DNA from: Leifsonia sp. NPDC080035
Lineage (GTDB): Bacteria > Actinomycetota > Actinomycetes > Actinomycetales > Microbacteriaceae
Reading direction: 5' to 3'
DNA length: 64,000 nt
Assembly (NCBI RefSeq): GCF_040050925.1
Contig: NZ_CP157390.1
Span: 3,844,001 to 3,908,000, forward strand
Shown: positions 51,028-58,968 of the stretch, one piece after another
How positions within the stretch are numbered: position 1 is the stretch's first letter
How the letters are laid out: each line of letters starts with the position of its first letter
Translations under genes and position numbers: made by a program
The notes under the pieces: generated by a model
What the model saw: only the letters and a program-made list of their open reading frames with translations
Told to the model about the DNA's origin: nothing
The model's database searches: none

Positions 51028-51948
51028 CTACGACGCGCGGAGCACGTCGAGGGCGTGTTGGAGATCGTCCGGATAGCCCGTCGTGAACGTCGTCCACTCC
51101 CCCGTCGCCGGATGCGCGAAGGCGAGCTGCACGGCGTGCAGCCACTGGCGGGTGAGGCCCAGCTTCGCGGAGAGCGTCGGGTCGGCGCCGTACATCGCGT
51201 CGCCGACGCACGGGTGCCGCTGAGCGGCCATGTGCACGCGGATCTGGTGGGTGCGCCCGGTCTCGAGGTGGATCTCCAGCAGGCTCGCCGCGGGGAACGC
51301 CTCGATGGTCTCGTAGTGCGTGACCGACGGCTTGCCCCCGGCGACGACCGCGAACTTCCAGTCGCTGCGCGGGTGCCGCCCGATCGGCGCGTCCACCGTC
51401 CCGGTCAGCGGGTCCGGGTGGCCCTGGACGACGGCGTGATAGATCTTCTCGACCGTCCGGTCGTGGAACGCCCGCTTCAGCACGGTGTACGCGTGCTCGG
51501 ACTTCGCGACGACCATCAGACCGCTCGTGCCCGCGTCGAGCCGGTGCACGATGCCCGCGCGCTCGGCCGCGCCCGAGGTGGAGATCCGGAATCCGGCGGC
51601 GGCGAGTGCACCGAGCACCGTCGGGCCCTCCCAGCCCACCGAGGGATGCGCCGCGACCCCGACCGGCTTGTCGATCACGACGATGTCGTCGTCGTCGTGG
51701 ACGATCGTCAGTTCGGGGACGGCGATGGGCACGATCCGCGCCTCCTCGCGCGGCGTCCAGCTCACCTCGAGCCAGGAGCCGGCGCTCAGCCGGTCGGACT
51801 TGCCGGCCTCGCGGCCGTCCACCGTCACACCACCGGCCTCGGCGATCTCGGCGGCGAAGCTGCGCGAGAAGCCGAGGAGCTTGGCGATTCCGGCGTCGAC
51901 GCGGGCGCCCTCCAGGCCGTCCGGGATGGGGAGGCTGCGGGATTCCAT
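51028..51948 (-). CDS. rluD: RluA-family rRNA pseudouridine synthase (RluD-like)
   Basis: A 306-aa enzyme that isomerises uridines in RNA. An S4 RNA-binding domain lies at residues about 15-75 (RVDAGIAKLLGFSRSFAAEI). The catalytic Asp is in GIVHRLDAGTSGLMVVAK (about residue 135), with ETGRTHQIRVHMA and GDAMYGAD later. The exact target is not certain; the RluD name follows family position after lspA, as in many bacteria. The ATG at 51948 overlaps the lspA stop (ATGA). Confidence 0.92.
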   Translation of the reverse strand: MESRSLPIPDGLEGARVDAGIAKLLGFSRSFAAEIAEAGGVTVDGREAGKSDRLSAGSWLEVSWTPREEARIVPIAVPELTIVHDDDDIVVIDKPVGVAAHPSVGWEGPTVLGALAAAGFRISTSGAAERAGIVHRLDAGTSGLMVVAKSEHAYTVLKRAFHDRTVEKIYHAVVQGHPDPLTGTVDAPIGRHPRSDWKFAVVAGGKPSVTHYETIEAFPAASLLEIHLETGRTHQIRVHMAAQRHPCVGDAMYGADPTLSAKLGLTRQWLHAVQLAFAHPATGEWTTFTTGYPDDLQHALDVLRAS

Positions 51949-52541
51949 CAGGCCTGCGGGCTCCGCGGGTCGTCCGTCGCCCGGGTGTCCGTCTCGACGG
52001 CCTCCTCGTCGCCGACGGCCTCCTCGTCCTGCGCACGACGACCGTCGAGGCCGATACCCCGGATCGTGAGGATGAGGAACAGCGCCATGCTGGAGACGAT
52101 GGCGACATCGGCGAGGTTGAAGATCGCCGGGAGAAGCGGGATCTGCAGGAAGTCGACGACATGGCCGACACCGAAGCCGGGCTCCCGGAACAGCCGGTCC
52201 GTCAGGTTCCCGAGCAGCCCGCCGAGGAGCAGCCCGAACAGCACGGCCCAGGCGACGGAGCGGATCCTCGGCGCGTACCAGATCACGAAGCCGAGCACGC
52301 CGACGCCGACGATCGAGAAGATCCACGTCGAACCGCTGCCGATGGAGAACGCAGCCCCCGCGTTCTTCACGAAGTGGAACTGCAGGAGCTGCCCGAGGAC
52401 CTCGATCTGTTGGCCCTCATACAGGTTCGAAACGACCAGGACCTTGGCGATCTGGTCGACCAGGTACACGCAGAGCGCGACGGCCGCCAGGATCGCCAAG
52501 GCCCGGACGCTGACCTTGGACCGGGAGGTACTAGCCTCCAA
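51948..52541 (-). CDS. lspA: Lipoprotein signal peptidase
   Basis: A 197-aa membrane aspartic protease that removes signal peptides from prolipoproteins such as CtaC. Four helices are visible; the catalytic Asp pair is in GNLTDRLFREPGFG and IFNLADVAIVSS. KNAGAAFSIGSG is another signature. A C-terminal acidic tail of about 30 residues extends the family core. The start is TTG 52541, inside the last 11 bp of divIVA; no ATG or GTG is available before the first helix. It precedes rluD with a 1-base stop/start overlap. Confidence 0.93.
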   Translation of the reverse strand: MEASTSRSKVSVRALAILAAVALCVYLVDQIAKVLVVSNLYEGQQIEVLGQLLQFHFVKNAGAAFSIGSGSTWIFSIVGVGVLGFVIWYAPRIRSVAWAVLFGLLLGGLLGNLTDRLFREPGFGVGHVVDFLQIPLLPAIFNLADVAIVSSMALFLILTIRGIGLDGRRAQDEEAVGDEEAVETDTRATDDPRSPQA

Positions 52542-53376
52542 AGCCGGGGAAGACCGGGGGCTGGTTGCCCTGGTCCTGGCTGTTCGAGCCGTCCGCCGAA
52601 CCGGCGGGGACCGGCGCGGGGACGCCGCCTCCGGCGTTCACCGAAGCGGGACGGTTCTGGCCGAAGCCCTGCGAACCGCCGACCTGCTGGCTGTCGAGGT
52701 CGCGGAGCTGACCCTCGATGTAGCTCTTGAGGCCCTGGCGGTAGTCGCGCTCGAACCCGCGGAGCTCGTCGATGCGACGCTCGAGGGTGGAACGCTCCTG
52801 GTCGAGGGCGCTGATCTGTGCGCGCTGCTTGGACTCGGCCTCGGCGACGATGCGGGCGGCGGTGGCGTGCCCCTCCGCGATCAGGGCGTCGCGCTTCTCC
52901 ACGCCCTCGCGGACGTGCTCCTCGTGCAGGCGGCGGGCCAGCTGCAGGAGGTTGTTGGTCGCGTTGGGGTCGTTGGCGTCGGTCGAGCCGGCGGCGAAGC
53001 CTGCAGCGGCGCCGCCTGCGGCACCGGCGGCGGCCGCGGGAGCGGCGGAGGCCTGCTGCTTGGCGGTCTCGGCCTCGCGCTCGGCGGTGGCGAGGCGCTG
53101 CTTGAGCTCGGCGTTCTCGCGCTGCAGGCGCTGGACGTCGGCGGGCGCCGGAGTCGGAGCTGCGGCCGGAGCGGAACCGCCGGAGCGCTGGAGCTCGGCG
53201 ATGCGGGAGTCGGCCGCCACGAGGCGCTGCTTCAGCTCCTCGTTCTCCTGACCCAGTCGTCGCAGTTCGACGACGACCTCGTCGAGGAAGTCGTCGACCT
53301 CATCCTGGTCGTAGCCCTCACGGAACTTCGTCGGTTGGAACCGCTTGTTGACTACATCTTCCGGAGTCAGCGCCAT
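52531..53376 (-). CDS. divIVA: DivIVA/Wag31 polar growth protein
   Basis: A 281-aa coiled-coil protein that marks cell poles and directs polar wall synthesis in Actinobacteria. The membrane-binding N-terminal domain is MALTPEDVVNKRFQPTKF with GYDQDEVDDFLDEVV (residues about 1-60). An Ala/Gly-rich linker (about 65-145) leads to the C-terminal coiled coil (about 150-235), and the tail is Gln/Gly/Pro-rich. AAGGTGG lies 6 nt before the ATG at 53376. It is downstream of yggT, after a 148-bp gap with its own promoter-like AT-rich stretch. Confidence 0.95.
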   Translation of the reverse strand: MALTPEDVVNKRFQPTKFREGYDQDEVDDFLDEVVVELRRLGQENEELKQRLVAADSRIAELQRSGGSAPAAAPTPAPADVQRLQRENAELKQRLATAEREAETAKQQASAAPAAAAGAAGGAAAGFAAGSTDANDPNATNNLLQLARRLHEEHVREGVEKRDALIAEGHATAARIVAEAESKQRAQISALDQERSTLERRIDELRGFERDYRQGLKSYIEGQLRDLDSQQVGGSQGFGQNRPASVNAGGGVPAPVPAGSADGSNSQDQGNQPPVFPGFGG

Positions 53377-53493
53377 GGCAAGCCACCTTAGATCTTGATA
53401 AGACGAACAAAAAGTGCGTTCAGCCAACGCTAGCAAAATGCGCGGGCGATGCGCACTCCGCCGCACCCGGGCGCGTCGGCCTGACAACCCTAT
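53377..53493 (-). promoter_or_regulatory. divIVA upstream region
   Basis: An AT-richer stretch (53390-53445) unlike the surrounding GC-rich coding DNA lies directly upstream of divIVA. TAAGGT (complement 53385-53390) is 8 nt before the ATG but may instead be the ribosome binding site. A separate promoter for divIVA is likely; the exact elements are unclear. Confidence 0.4.
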
Positions 53494-53510
53494 CGTGCGC
53501 CCGGCGCACG
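53494..53510 (-). terminator. Short GC palindrome after yggT
   Basis: CGTGCGCCCGGCGCACG is a near-perfect palindrome 14 bp beyond the yggT stop on the minus strand. It may end or attenuate transcription before divIVA. Confidence 0.4.
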
Positions 53511-53524
53511 GAGCCGAGCGACGC

Positions 53525-53821
53525 TCAGGTGAAGTTGCCGACCACGTACAGGCCGATGATCACGACCAGCATCGTGAGGCTCCATCCGAAGTCGATCGCA
53601 ACGGGTCCCATCGACAGCGGCGGGATGATCCGCCGGAAGAACCGGATGGGCGGATCGGTCACGACGTAGGTGGATTCGGCCAGCACCAGCCCGAACCCCT
53701 TCGGCCGCCACTGACGGGAGAAGGTGCGGACGAGGTCGATCACGAAACGCGCCCACATGACGAAGAAGTAGATCAACAGGGCGTAGTAGACGACGTTCGC
53801 GACGATCGAGACGGCAAGCAC
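53525..53821 (-). CDS. yggT: YggT family membrane protein
   Basis: A 98-aa membrane protein with two hydrophobic regions (about residues 5-25 and 72-95) around a conserved YVVTDPPIRFFRRIIPPL loop. YggT proteins sit between sepF and divIVA in most Gram-positive division clusters, with an unclear role in division or osmotic response. GTG 53821 is chosen over the longer ATG 53860 because CATACT ends 6 nt before it and the family starts near VSIVANVVYYALLIYFF. Confidence 0.88.
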   Translation of the reverse strand: MLAVSIVANVVYYALLIYFFVMWARFVIDLVRTFSRQWRPKGFGLVLAESTYVVTDPPIRFFRRIIPPLSMGPVAIDFGWSLTMLVVIIGLYVVGNFT

Positions 53822-53827
53822 CCCTCC

Positions 53828-53833
53828 AGTATG
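53828..53833 (-). promoter_or_regulatory. Candidate -10 hexamer of yggT (CATACT)
   Basis: On the minus strand CATACT ends 6 nt before the GTG at 53821, just after the sepF terminator hairpin. Confidence 0.45.
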
Positions 53834-53850
53834 GAGGAACGAGCATGCAC

Positions 53851-53886
53851 GAAAGCGCACCGTCCCGGGCGGGGCGGTGCGCTTTC
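53851..53886 (-). terminator. Hairpin terminator after sepF
   Basis: GAAAGCGCACCG (53851-53862) and CGGTGCGCTTTC (53875-53886) form a perfect 12-bp stem with a 12-nt loop, 14 bp beyond the sepF stop on the minus strand. Confidence 0.85.
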
Positions 53887-53900
53887 AGCGAGCTCGCGGC

Positions 53901-54419
53901 TCAGGCCTGCGCGAAGAAGGAGGCGTCGACCTCGGCGTCCGCACCGCCGTGCTCGCCGGAGACGACGACGTGCGACGGGGACAACAGGAACACCTTGGGC
54001 GTGACCCGCTCGATCTTGCCGTAGAGGCCCTGCGAGAGGCCGCTGGCGAAGTCGATCAGGCGGCGCGCATCCCCCTCGCTCATCTGCGAGAGGTTGATGA
54101 TCACCGGGATGCCCTCGCGGAACGACTCGGCGATCGCCTGCGCGTCGCGGTACTGGCGGGGGTGGACCGTGAGGATCTCGTTCATTTCCTGTACCGAAGC
54201 ATTCCGTGCGGTGGATGACTTGCGCAGCGGCGTGACCGGAGCGCGGCCGGCCGCGGGCGCGACCGGTGCGGGGTGCGGGACCGGCTGGACGGGCGACGGC
54301 GCAGGGGCTTCACGACGCGGCTGGTGCTGCGCCTGCTGCTCCTGCGGCTGCTCGTCGTACTCCAGCTCCTCGTCGGCGAGGCCCAGGTAGACCATCGTCT
54401 TCTTCAGCGGGTTGGCCAT
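53901..54419 (-). CDS. sepF: Cell division protein SepF
   Basis: A 172-aa FtsZ partner that anchors the Z ring to the membrane; Actinobacteria lack FtsA and depend on it. The N-terminal amphipathic helix is MANPLKKTMVYLGLADEE, then a Gln/Pro/Ala-rich linker (about residues 22-75) and the SepF core: HPRQYRDAQAIAESFREGIP, VIINLSQMSEGDARRLIDFA and RVTPKVFLLSPSHV. GGAGGAAG precedes the ATG. It follows yggS after 70 bp. Confidence 0.96.
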   Translation of the reverse strand: MANPLKKTMVYLGLADEELEYDEQPQEQQAQHQPRREAPAPSPVQPVPHPAPVAPAAGRAPVTPLRKSSTARNASVQEMNEILTVHPRQYRDAQAIAESFREGIPVIINLSQMSEGDARRLIDFASGLSQGLYGKIERVTPKVFLLSPSHVVVSGEHGGADAEVDASFFAQA

Positions 54420-54489
54420 GGCTTCCTCCGTCTCGACCTGTGCGACGACACCACGCCACGCACTTGCCTGTTCCTTCTTCTCTTCGAGA

Positions 54490-55200
54490 TTAACGAAGCG
54501 GCGGCCGATTCCCGGTAATGGCGGTGCCGATCCTCAGGTGTGTCGCGCCGGCGGCGATCGCTTCCCGGTAGTCCTGGGACATCCCGGCCGAGATCGAGAT
54601 CGCCTCAGGAGCCAGTGCCTGGACGCGCTCACTGGCGGCGCGGACGCGCTCGAACGCGCGCGCGGGCTCCTCGTCGAGGGGCGCGACGGCCATGACGCCG
54701 ACAAGCCGGAGACCGGGCGTGTCGAGGACGTGCTCGACCAGCGGCTCCAGGTCCCTGTCCGCGACGCCGCCGCGGCCGGGGTCGTCCGTCAGGTTCAGTT
54801 GCACGAACGCGTCGATGTCGCCGTCGTCGCTGCGCAGCGCATCCACGAGCGAGAGCCGGTCGACCGAGTGGATTGCCGACGCGTAGCGGCGCGCCTGCCG
54901 TGCCTTCTTGCTCTGCAGCTGGCCGACGAAGTGCCAGCGAAGGTCGAGGTCGGCGAGCTCCGCCGCCTTCTCCTGCGCCTCCTGGTGCCGATTCTCCCCC
55001 ACGTCGCGGACGCCGAGGGATGCCAGTTCGCGCACCAGCGACGCCGGGTGGAACTTGGTCACCACGATCGTCGTGAGCTCCTCCGGCGCGCGGCCGGCGG
55101 CCCGGGCGGCATCGGCGATGCCGTCCCGGACCGCTGCCAGGCGCTCGGCGAGCGGGCTACTTGAGGAAGTCGGGGATGTCGAGGTCGTCATTCTCGTCAT
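54490..55200 (-). CDS. yggS: YggS family PLP homeostasis protein
   Basis: A 236-aa alanine-racemase-like barrel that binds PLP (lysine in VVTKFHPA, about residue 49). Other signatures: GVRDVGENRHQEAQEKA, LRWHFVGQLQSKKAR, ISAGMSQDYREAIAAG and LRIGTAITG at the C-terminus. It keeps free PLP in balance and has no known catalytic reaction. ATG 55200 or ATG 55191 may be the start; both lie inside the end of ftsZ (44- or 35-bp overlap). Confidence 0.93.
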   Translation of the reverse strand: MTRMTTSTSPTSSSSPLAERLAAVRDGIADAARAAGRAPEELTTIVVTKFHPASLVRELASLGVRDVGENRHQEAQEKAAELADLDLRWHFVGQLQSKKARQARRYASAIHSVDRLSLVDALRSDDGDIDAFVQLNLTDDPGRGGVADRDLEPLVEHVLDTPGLRLVGVMAVAPLDEEPARAFERVRAASERVQALAPEAISISAGMSQDYREAIAAGATHLRIGTAITGNRPPLR

Positions 55201-56329
55201 CGAACGCCGGGTCCTTCTGGGCCGCCTCGGTCACGGGGGTCTCGCCGGTCGCGTGCCAGGCGTCGGCGGCCGGCGCGGCCTCGCTCTCGGGCGCGGCCTC
55301 GACCGCCGGCGCTGCGGCCTCCTCGGAGCCCGCCTCCACGAACGTCGAGCGGCGGGTGTCGATCACGGGCTTGCCGTTCGGCTCCCCGCCGTCGAAGCCG
55401 GCAGCGATGACGGTAACGCGCACCTCGTCACCGAGGGTGTCGTCGATGACCGCACCGAAGATGATGTTGGCCTCCGGGTGCACCGCCTCCTGGACCAGGC
55501 GGGCGGCGTCGTTGATCTCGAAGATGCCGAGGTTCGATCCGCCCTGGATGGAGAGCAGGACGCCGTGCGCGCCGTCGATGGATGCCTCCAGCAGCGGCGA
55601 CGCCACCGCCAGCTCGGCCGCCTTGATGGCGCGGTCCGCGCCGCGGGACGAGCCGATGCCCATGAGGGCGGAGCCCGCGCCCTGCATCACCGACTTCACG
55701 TCCGCGAAGTCGAGGTTGATGAGGCCGGGGGTGGTGATCAGGTCGGTGATGCCCTGGACACCGGCGAGGAGCACCTGGTCGGCCGTGGAGAACGCCTCGA
55801 GCATGCTGATGCCGCGGTCGCTGATCTCCAGCAGGCGGTCGTTCGGCACGACGATGAGGGTGTCGACCTCTTCCTTGAGCCGCTGAACGCCCGACTCGGC
55901 CTGCTGCGCGCGGCGCTTGCCCTCGAACGAGAAGGGCTTGGTCACGACGCCGATGGTCAGGGCGCCGATGGACTTGGCGATCCGTGCGACGACCGGCGCG
56001 CCGCCGGTGCCGGTGCCGCCGCCCTCGCCCGCGGTGACGAAGACCATGTCGGCGCCGGCGAGCGCCTCCTCGATCTCCTCCGCGTGGTCCTCGGCGGCAC
56101 GACGGCCGACCTCGGGGTCGGCGCCCGCGCCGAGGCCGCGGGTGATCTCCCTGCCGACGTCGAGCTTCACGTCGGCGTCGCTCATCAGCAGCGCCTGCGC
56201 GTCCGTGTTGATGGCGATGAACTCGACGCCGCGCAGGCCGAGCTCGATCATTCGGTTGACGGCGTTGACGCCGCCGCCGCCGATGCCGACGACCTTGATC
56301 ACGGCGAGGTAGTTCTGATTAGCTGTCAC
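55157..56329 (-). CDS. ftsZ: Cell division GTPase FtsZ
   Basis: A 390-aa tubulin-like protein that forms the division ring. The GTP-binding loops are VVGIGGGGVNAVNRM (residues about 13-27) and the tubulin signature GEGGGTGTGGAPVVA (about 101-115); the T7 loop is GLINLDFADVKSVM. A variable Ala/Glu-rich linker (about 320-375) leads to the C-terminal peptide DDLDIPDFLK, which binds SepF. It starts GTG 56329 behind GGAGG. The 143-bp upstream region holds promoter-like and inverted-repeat sequence, so ftsZ is likely transcribed on its own as well as from ftsQ. Confidence 0.98.
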   Translation of the reverse strand: MTANQNYLAVIKVVGIGGGGVNAVNRMIELGLRGVEFIAINTDAQALLMSDADVKLDVGREITRGLGAGADPEVGRRAAEDHAEEIEEALAGADMVFVTAGEGGGTGTGGAPVVARIAKSIGALTIGVVTKPFSFEGKRRAQQAESGVQRLKEEVDTLIVVPNDRLLEISDRGISMLEAFSTADQVLLAGVQGITDLITTPGLINLDFADVKSVMQGAGSALMGIGSSRGADRAIKAAELAVASPLLEASIDGAHGVLLSIQGGSNLGIFEINDAARLVQEAVHPEANIIFGAVIDDTLGDEVRVTVIAAGFDGGEPNGKPVIDTRRSTFVEAGSEEAAAPAVEAAPESEAAPAADAWHATGETPVTEAAQKDPAFDDENDDLDIPDFLK

Positions 56330-56345
56330 GTCCGGCCTCCACGGG

Positions 56346-56388
56346 AACCTTCAACCTCAAGTCGAGGCTTAAAGTTATGCTGAGTATG
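56346..56388 (-). promoter_or_regulatory. ftsZ promoter and leader inverted repeat
   Basis: The AT-rich stretch between ftsQ and ftsZ carries two possible -10 hexamers on the minus strand, CATACT (56383-56388) and CATAAC (56374-56379). Between them and the start codon lies an inverted repeat AACCTC-AAGTC-GAGGCTT (56353-56370) next to a direct AACCT copy (56346-56350). It may be an operator or a leader hairpin for ftsZ control. The rest of the 143-bp gap shows nothing clear. Confidence 0.45.
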
Positions 56389-56472
56389 CAATTCTCGATT
56401 CGACGGTAGATGCGCACGGGTCCCCAGTGCCGCAGCCGGGGCGCGTGTCGGGAAACTCCGTGCCCAACCCGG

Positions 56473-57498
56473 TCATCCCGTCGTCACGCTGTGGGGCGAC
56501 GACACGTCGTACCGCGTGCTGCCTCCGGCACTCTTGAGGAGCGCCGCCAGATCCGCCGCCTTCAGCGCGGAGTCCTCCGCGCTCCCCCAGACGACGGTCG
56601 CGCGGTTGCCGCGCAGGGTGAACGACACGTCGTCCTTCGTCTTCGCGGTGATGGTGTCCACCTGGCCCAGCAAGGACGCAGGAAGCGCCGAGAGCACGCT
56701 CGCCGCGGCGGCGAAGCCGGAATCCGCGTTCGTCTCCTCCGAGGCGCCGCTGGCGGCGATCAGCGGGAAGCCGGCCGGCCGGGTCGCGCTCGAGGAGATC
56801 GGCACCTTGGCGGCGTCCACCAGCGTGAACGCCGCGCCCTGGCGGATCACGCCGATCGGCTGTCGCTCCACGATGCGCACCACCAGCGTGTCCGGCGGGT
56901 GGCTCTCCAGCGTGTAGCTGCGGATGAGCGGGAACGCCGCGAGGTCCGCCGAGATCGCGGCCTGGTCCAGCAGCGGGAGCGGCGTGCCGACCTGGTCGTC
57001 GAGCTTCGTCGCGATCGTCTTCGGGTCCAGCCGCGAGGCGCCGACGACCTGGACGTGCCGGAGCGCCAGCAGTGGGGAGAAGGCGACGGCGACCACGCCG
57101 AGGACGAGCAGCACGACGACACCGGCCGCGCCGATCCACGCCAGCCTGCGCCGGCGCGAGCGCTTCGTGAACCGCCTGACCTCGCCGCGCTCGACCCGCT
57201 TGCGCTCCTTGCGCGCCTCGCGGAGAGCCTTCGTGATCTCCCGGTTCGACGGCAGCGACGCGTACGGAGAGTCCTCCTGCCGGCGCACGAGCGGGATGGG
57301 CTCCGTCATCGTCGAGACGGCGCGCGGCGTCTCCTCGCGGGGGGCGTCCTCGCGCGGGGCGTCGCTCCGCCGATCCCGCGCCCGCTCGCGCTGCCGCCCG
57401 GAGGACGGACCGGACGGCGCGGACTCCCGCGGAGCCGCGGGCGTCGCGGGCGGCTCCGCCGGGGCTGACGACCGGTCGAAACCCTGGGGACGCTTCAC
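56473..57498 (-). CDS. ftsQ: Cell division protein FtsQ/DivIB
   Basis: A 341-aa bitopic protein of the divisome. A cytoplasmic tail of about 115 residues rich in Pro/Arg/Glu precedes one membrane helix (WIGAAGVVVLLVLGVVAVAF, about 120-139). The POTRA domain follows (LRHVQVVGASRLDPKTIATK), then the FtsQ beta domain (TLVVRIVERQPIGVIRQ). It begins GTG 57498, 3 nt after the murC stop. Confidence 0.93.
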   Translation of the reverse strand: MKRPQGFDRSSAPAEPPATPAAPRESAPSGPSSGRQRERARDRRSDAPREDAPREETPRAVSTMTEPIPLVRRQEDSPYASLPSNREITKALREARKERKRVERGEVRRFTKRSRRRRLAWIGAAGVVVLLVLGVVAVAFSPLLALRHVQVVGASRLDPKTIATKLDDQVGTPLPLLDQAAISADLAAFPLIRSYTLESHPPDTLVVRIVERQPIGVIRQGAAFTLVDAAKVPISSSATRPAGFPLIAASGASEETNADSGFAAAASVLSALPASLLGQVDTITAKTKDDVSFTLRGNRATVVWGSAEDSALKAADLAALLKSAGGSTRYDVSSPHSVTTG

Positions 57499-57501
57499 CG
57501 G

Positions 57502-58914
57502 CTACCCACGGGTGCGCCGCAGCGAGTCCAGCAGTTGCGGGACGATGCGGTACACGTCCCCGCAGCCGAGCGTGATCACGAAGTCGCCCTCCCTGGCGAT
57601 CTGCGCGGTGTGGTCCGCCGCCTGCTGCCAGTCGGCGATGAACGCGACGTGCTCGGGATGCGCGAAGCGGTCGGCGACCAGGGCGCCGGTGACCCCGGGC
57701 TCGGGATCCTCCCGGGCGCCGTACACGTCGAGCACGACCGTCTCGTCCGCGTAGGTCTCCAGCGTCTCCGCGAACTCCTTCGCGAACAGTCGCGTGCGGC
57801 TGTACAGGTGCGGCTGGTGGACAGCGATGATGCGTCCGTCGCCGACGACCGTGCGCGCGGCGGACAGCGCCGCCGCGACCTCGGTCGGGTGGTGCGCGTA
57901 GTCGTCGTAGACGCTCACGCCGCCCACGGTGCCGTGCAGCTCGAAGCGGCGCTCGGTGCCGCCGAACTCGGCGATCGCCTGCAGCGCCGCGGCCGGGTCG
58001 AAGCCGAGCCCGGTGAGCACGGCGAACGCGCCGGCGGCGTTGATGGCATTGTGGCGGCCGGGCACCCGCAGCTGCGCGGAGTACTCGGCGCCGGCGAAGC
58101 TCACCGAGAAGGCGACCGGGCCGTCCGTGACGATGGAGTGCACGCGCACGTCCGCGCCCTCCGCCTCGCCGAAGGTCACGATGCGCTTGTCCGGCGCGGC
58201 CTCTCGCAGCCGGTTCGTGACGTGCACAGCGCCCGGGTCGTCGGAGGAGACGACCACGAACTCGTCGGCGTCCCTCGCGAACGTCACGAAGGCGTCCTCG
58301 AACGCCTCCAGCGAGCCGTAGTGGTCGAGGTGGTCCGGGTCCACGTTGGTGATCAGGGCGACCGCCGTGTCGTAGAGCAGGAACGAGCCGTCCGACTCGT
58401 CCGCCTCGACGACGAACAGCTCCCCCGAGCCCGTCTGCGAGCTCTTGCCGAGGGAGGCGATCACGCCGCCGTTGACGAAGCTCGGGTCCTCGCCGAGGCC
58501 GAGCAGACCGGTGATGATCATGCCGGTCGAGGTGGTCTTGCCGTGCGCGCCGGCGACGGCGACCAGGCGCTTGCGGTTGATGAGCCAGGCGAGCGCCTGC
58601 GAGCGGTGCAGGACCGGGAGGCCCTTCTGCAGCGCGAGCTGGTACTCCGGGTTGTCCTGCCAGAGCGCGCCGGTGACGACGAGGGTGTCGGCGTCGCCGA
58701 CGTTCGCCGCGTCGTGGCCGATCGCGATCGTCGCGCCGAGGGCGCGCAGCGCGTCGATGTTGGCCGAGTGCCGCACATCCGAGCCGGTCACCGTGTATCC
58801 CGACTCGAGAAACAGCCGCGCGATCCCGCTCATGCCCGAGCCGCCGATCCCGACGAAGTGCAGTGCACCCAGTTCGTCGGGGATGCTGATGGACAGGTCG
58901 GGTTTGATCGTCAC
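57502..58914 (-). CDS. murC: UDP-N-acetylmuramate--L-alanine ligase
   Basis: A 470-aa ATP-dependent ligase that adds the first amino acid (L-Ala) to UDP-MurNAc. N-terminal loop LHFVGIGGSGMSGIARLF, ATP P-loop VAVAGAHGKTTSTGMI (about residue 118), the Glu/Asp site VVEADESDGSF, NVDPDHLDHYGS, VYDDYAHHPTEV and FAHQ-like VHQPHLYSRTRLF. It starts GTG 58914. The 54-bp gap to murG holds a CATACT sequence that could be an internal promoter. Confidence 0.96.
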   Translation of the reverse strand: MTIKPDLSISIPDELGALHFVGIGGSGMSGIARLFLESGYTVTGSDVRHSANIDALRALGATIAIGHDAANVGDADTLVVTGALWQDNPEYQLALQKGLPVLHRSQALAWLINRKRLVAVAGAHGKTTSTGMIITGLLGLGEDPSFVNGGVIASLGKSSQTGSGELFVVEADESDGSFLLYDTAVALITNVDPDHLDHYGSLEAFEDAFVTFARDADEFVVVSSDDPGAVHVTNRLREAAPDKRIVTFGEAEGADVRVHSIVTDGPVAFSVSFAGAEYSAQLRVPGRHNAINAAGAFAVLTGLGFDPAAALQAIAEFGGTERRFELHGTVGGVSVYDDYAHHPTEVAAALSAARTVVGDGRIIAVHQPHLYSRTRLFAKEFAETLETYADETVVLDVYGAREDPEPGVTGALVADRFAHPEHVAFIADWQQAADHTAQIAREGDFVITLGCGDVYRIVPQLLDSLRRTRG

Positions 58915-58968
58915 GTTGCTGCTTTCGTCTTCGGCGATGGTGCTGGCGGTACGGCGTTAAGTATGACG

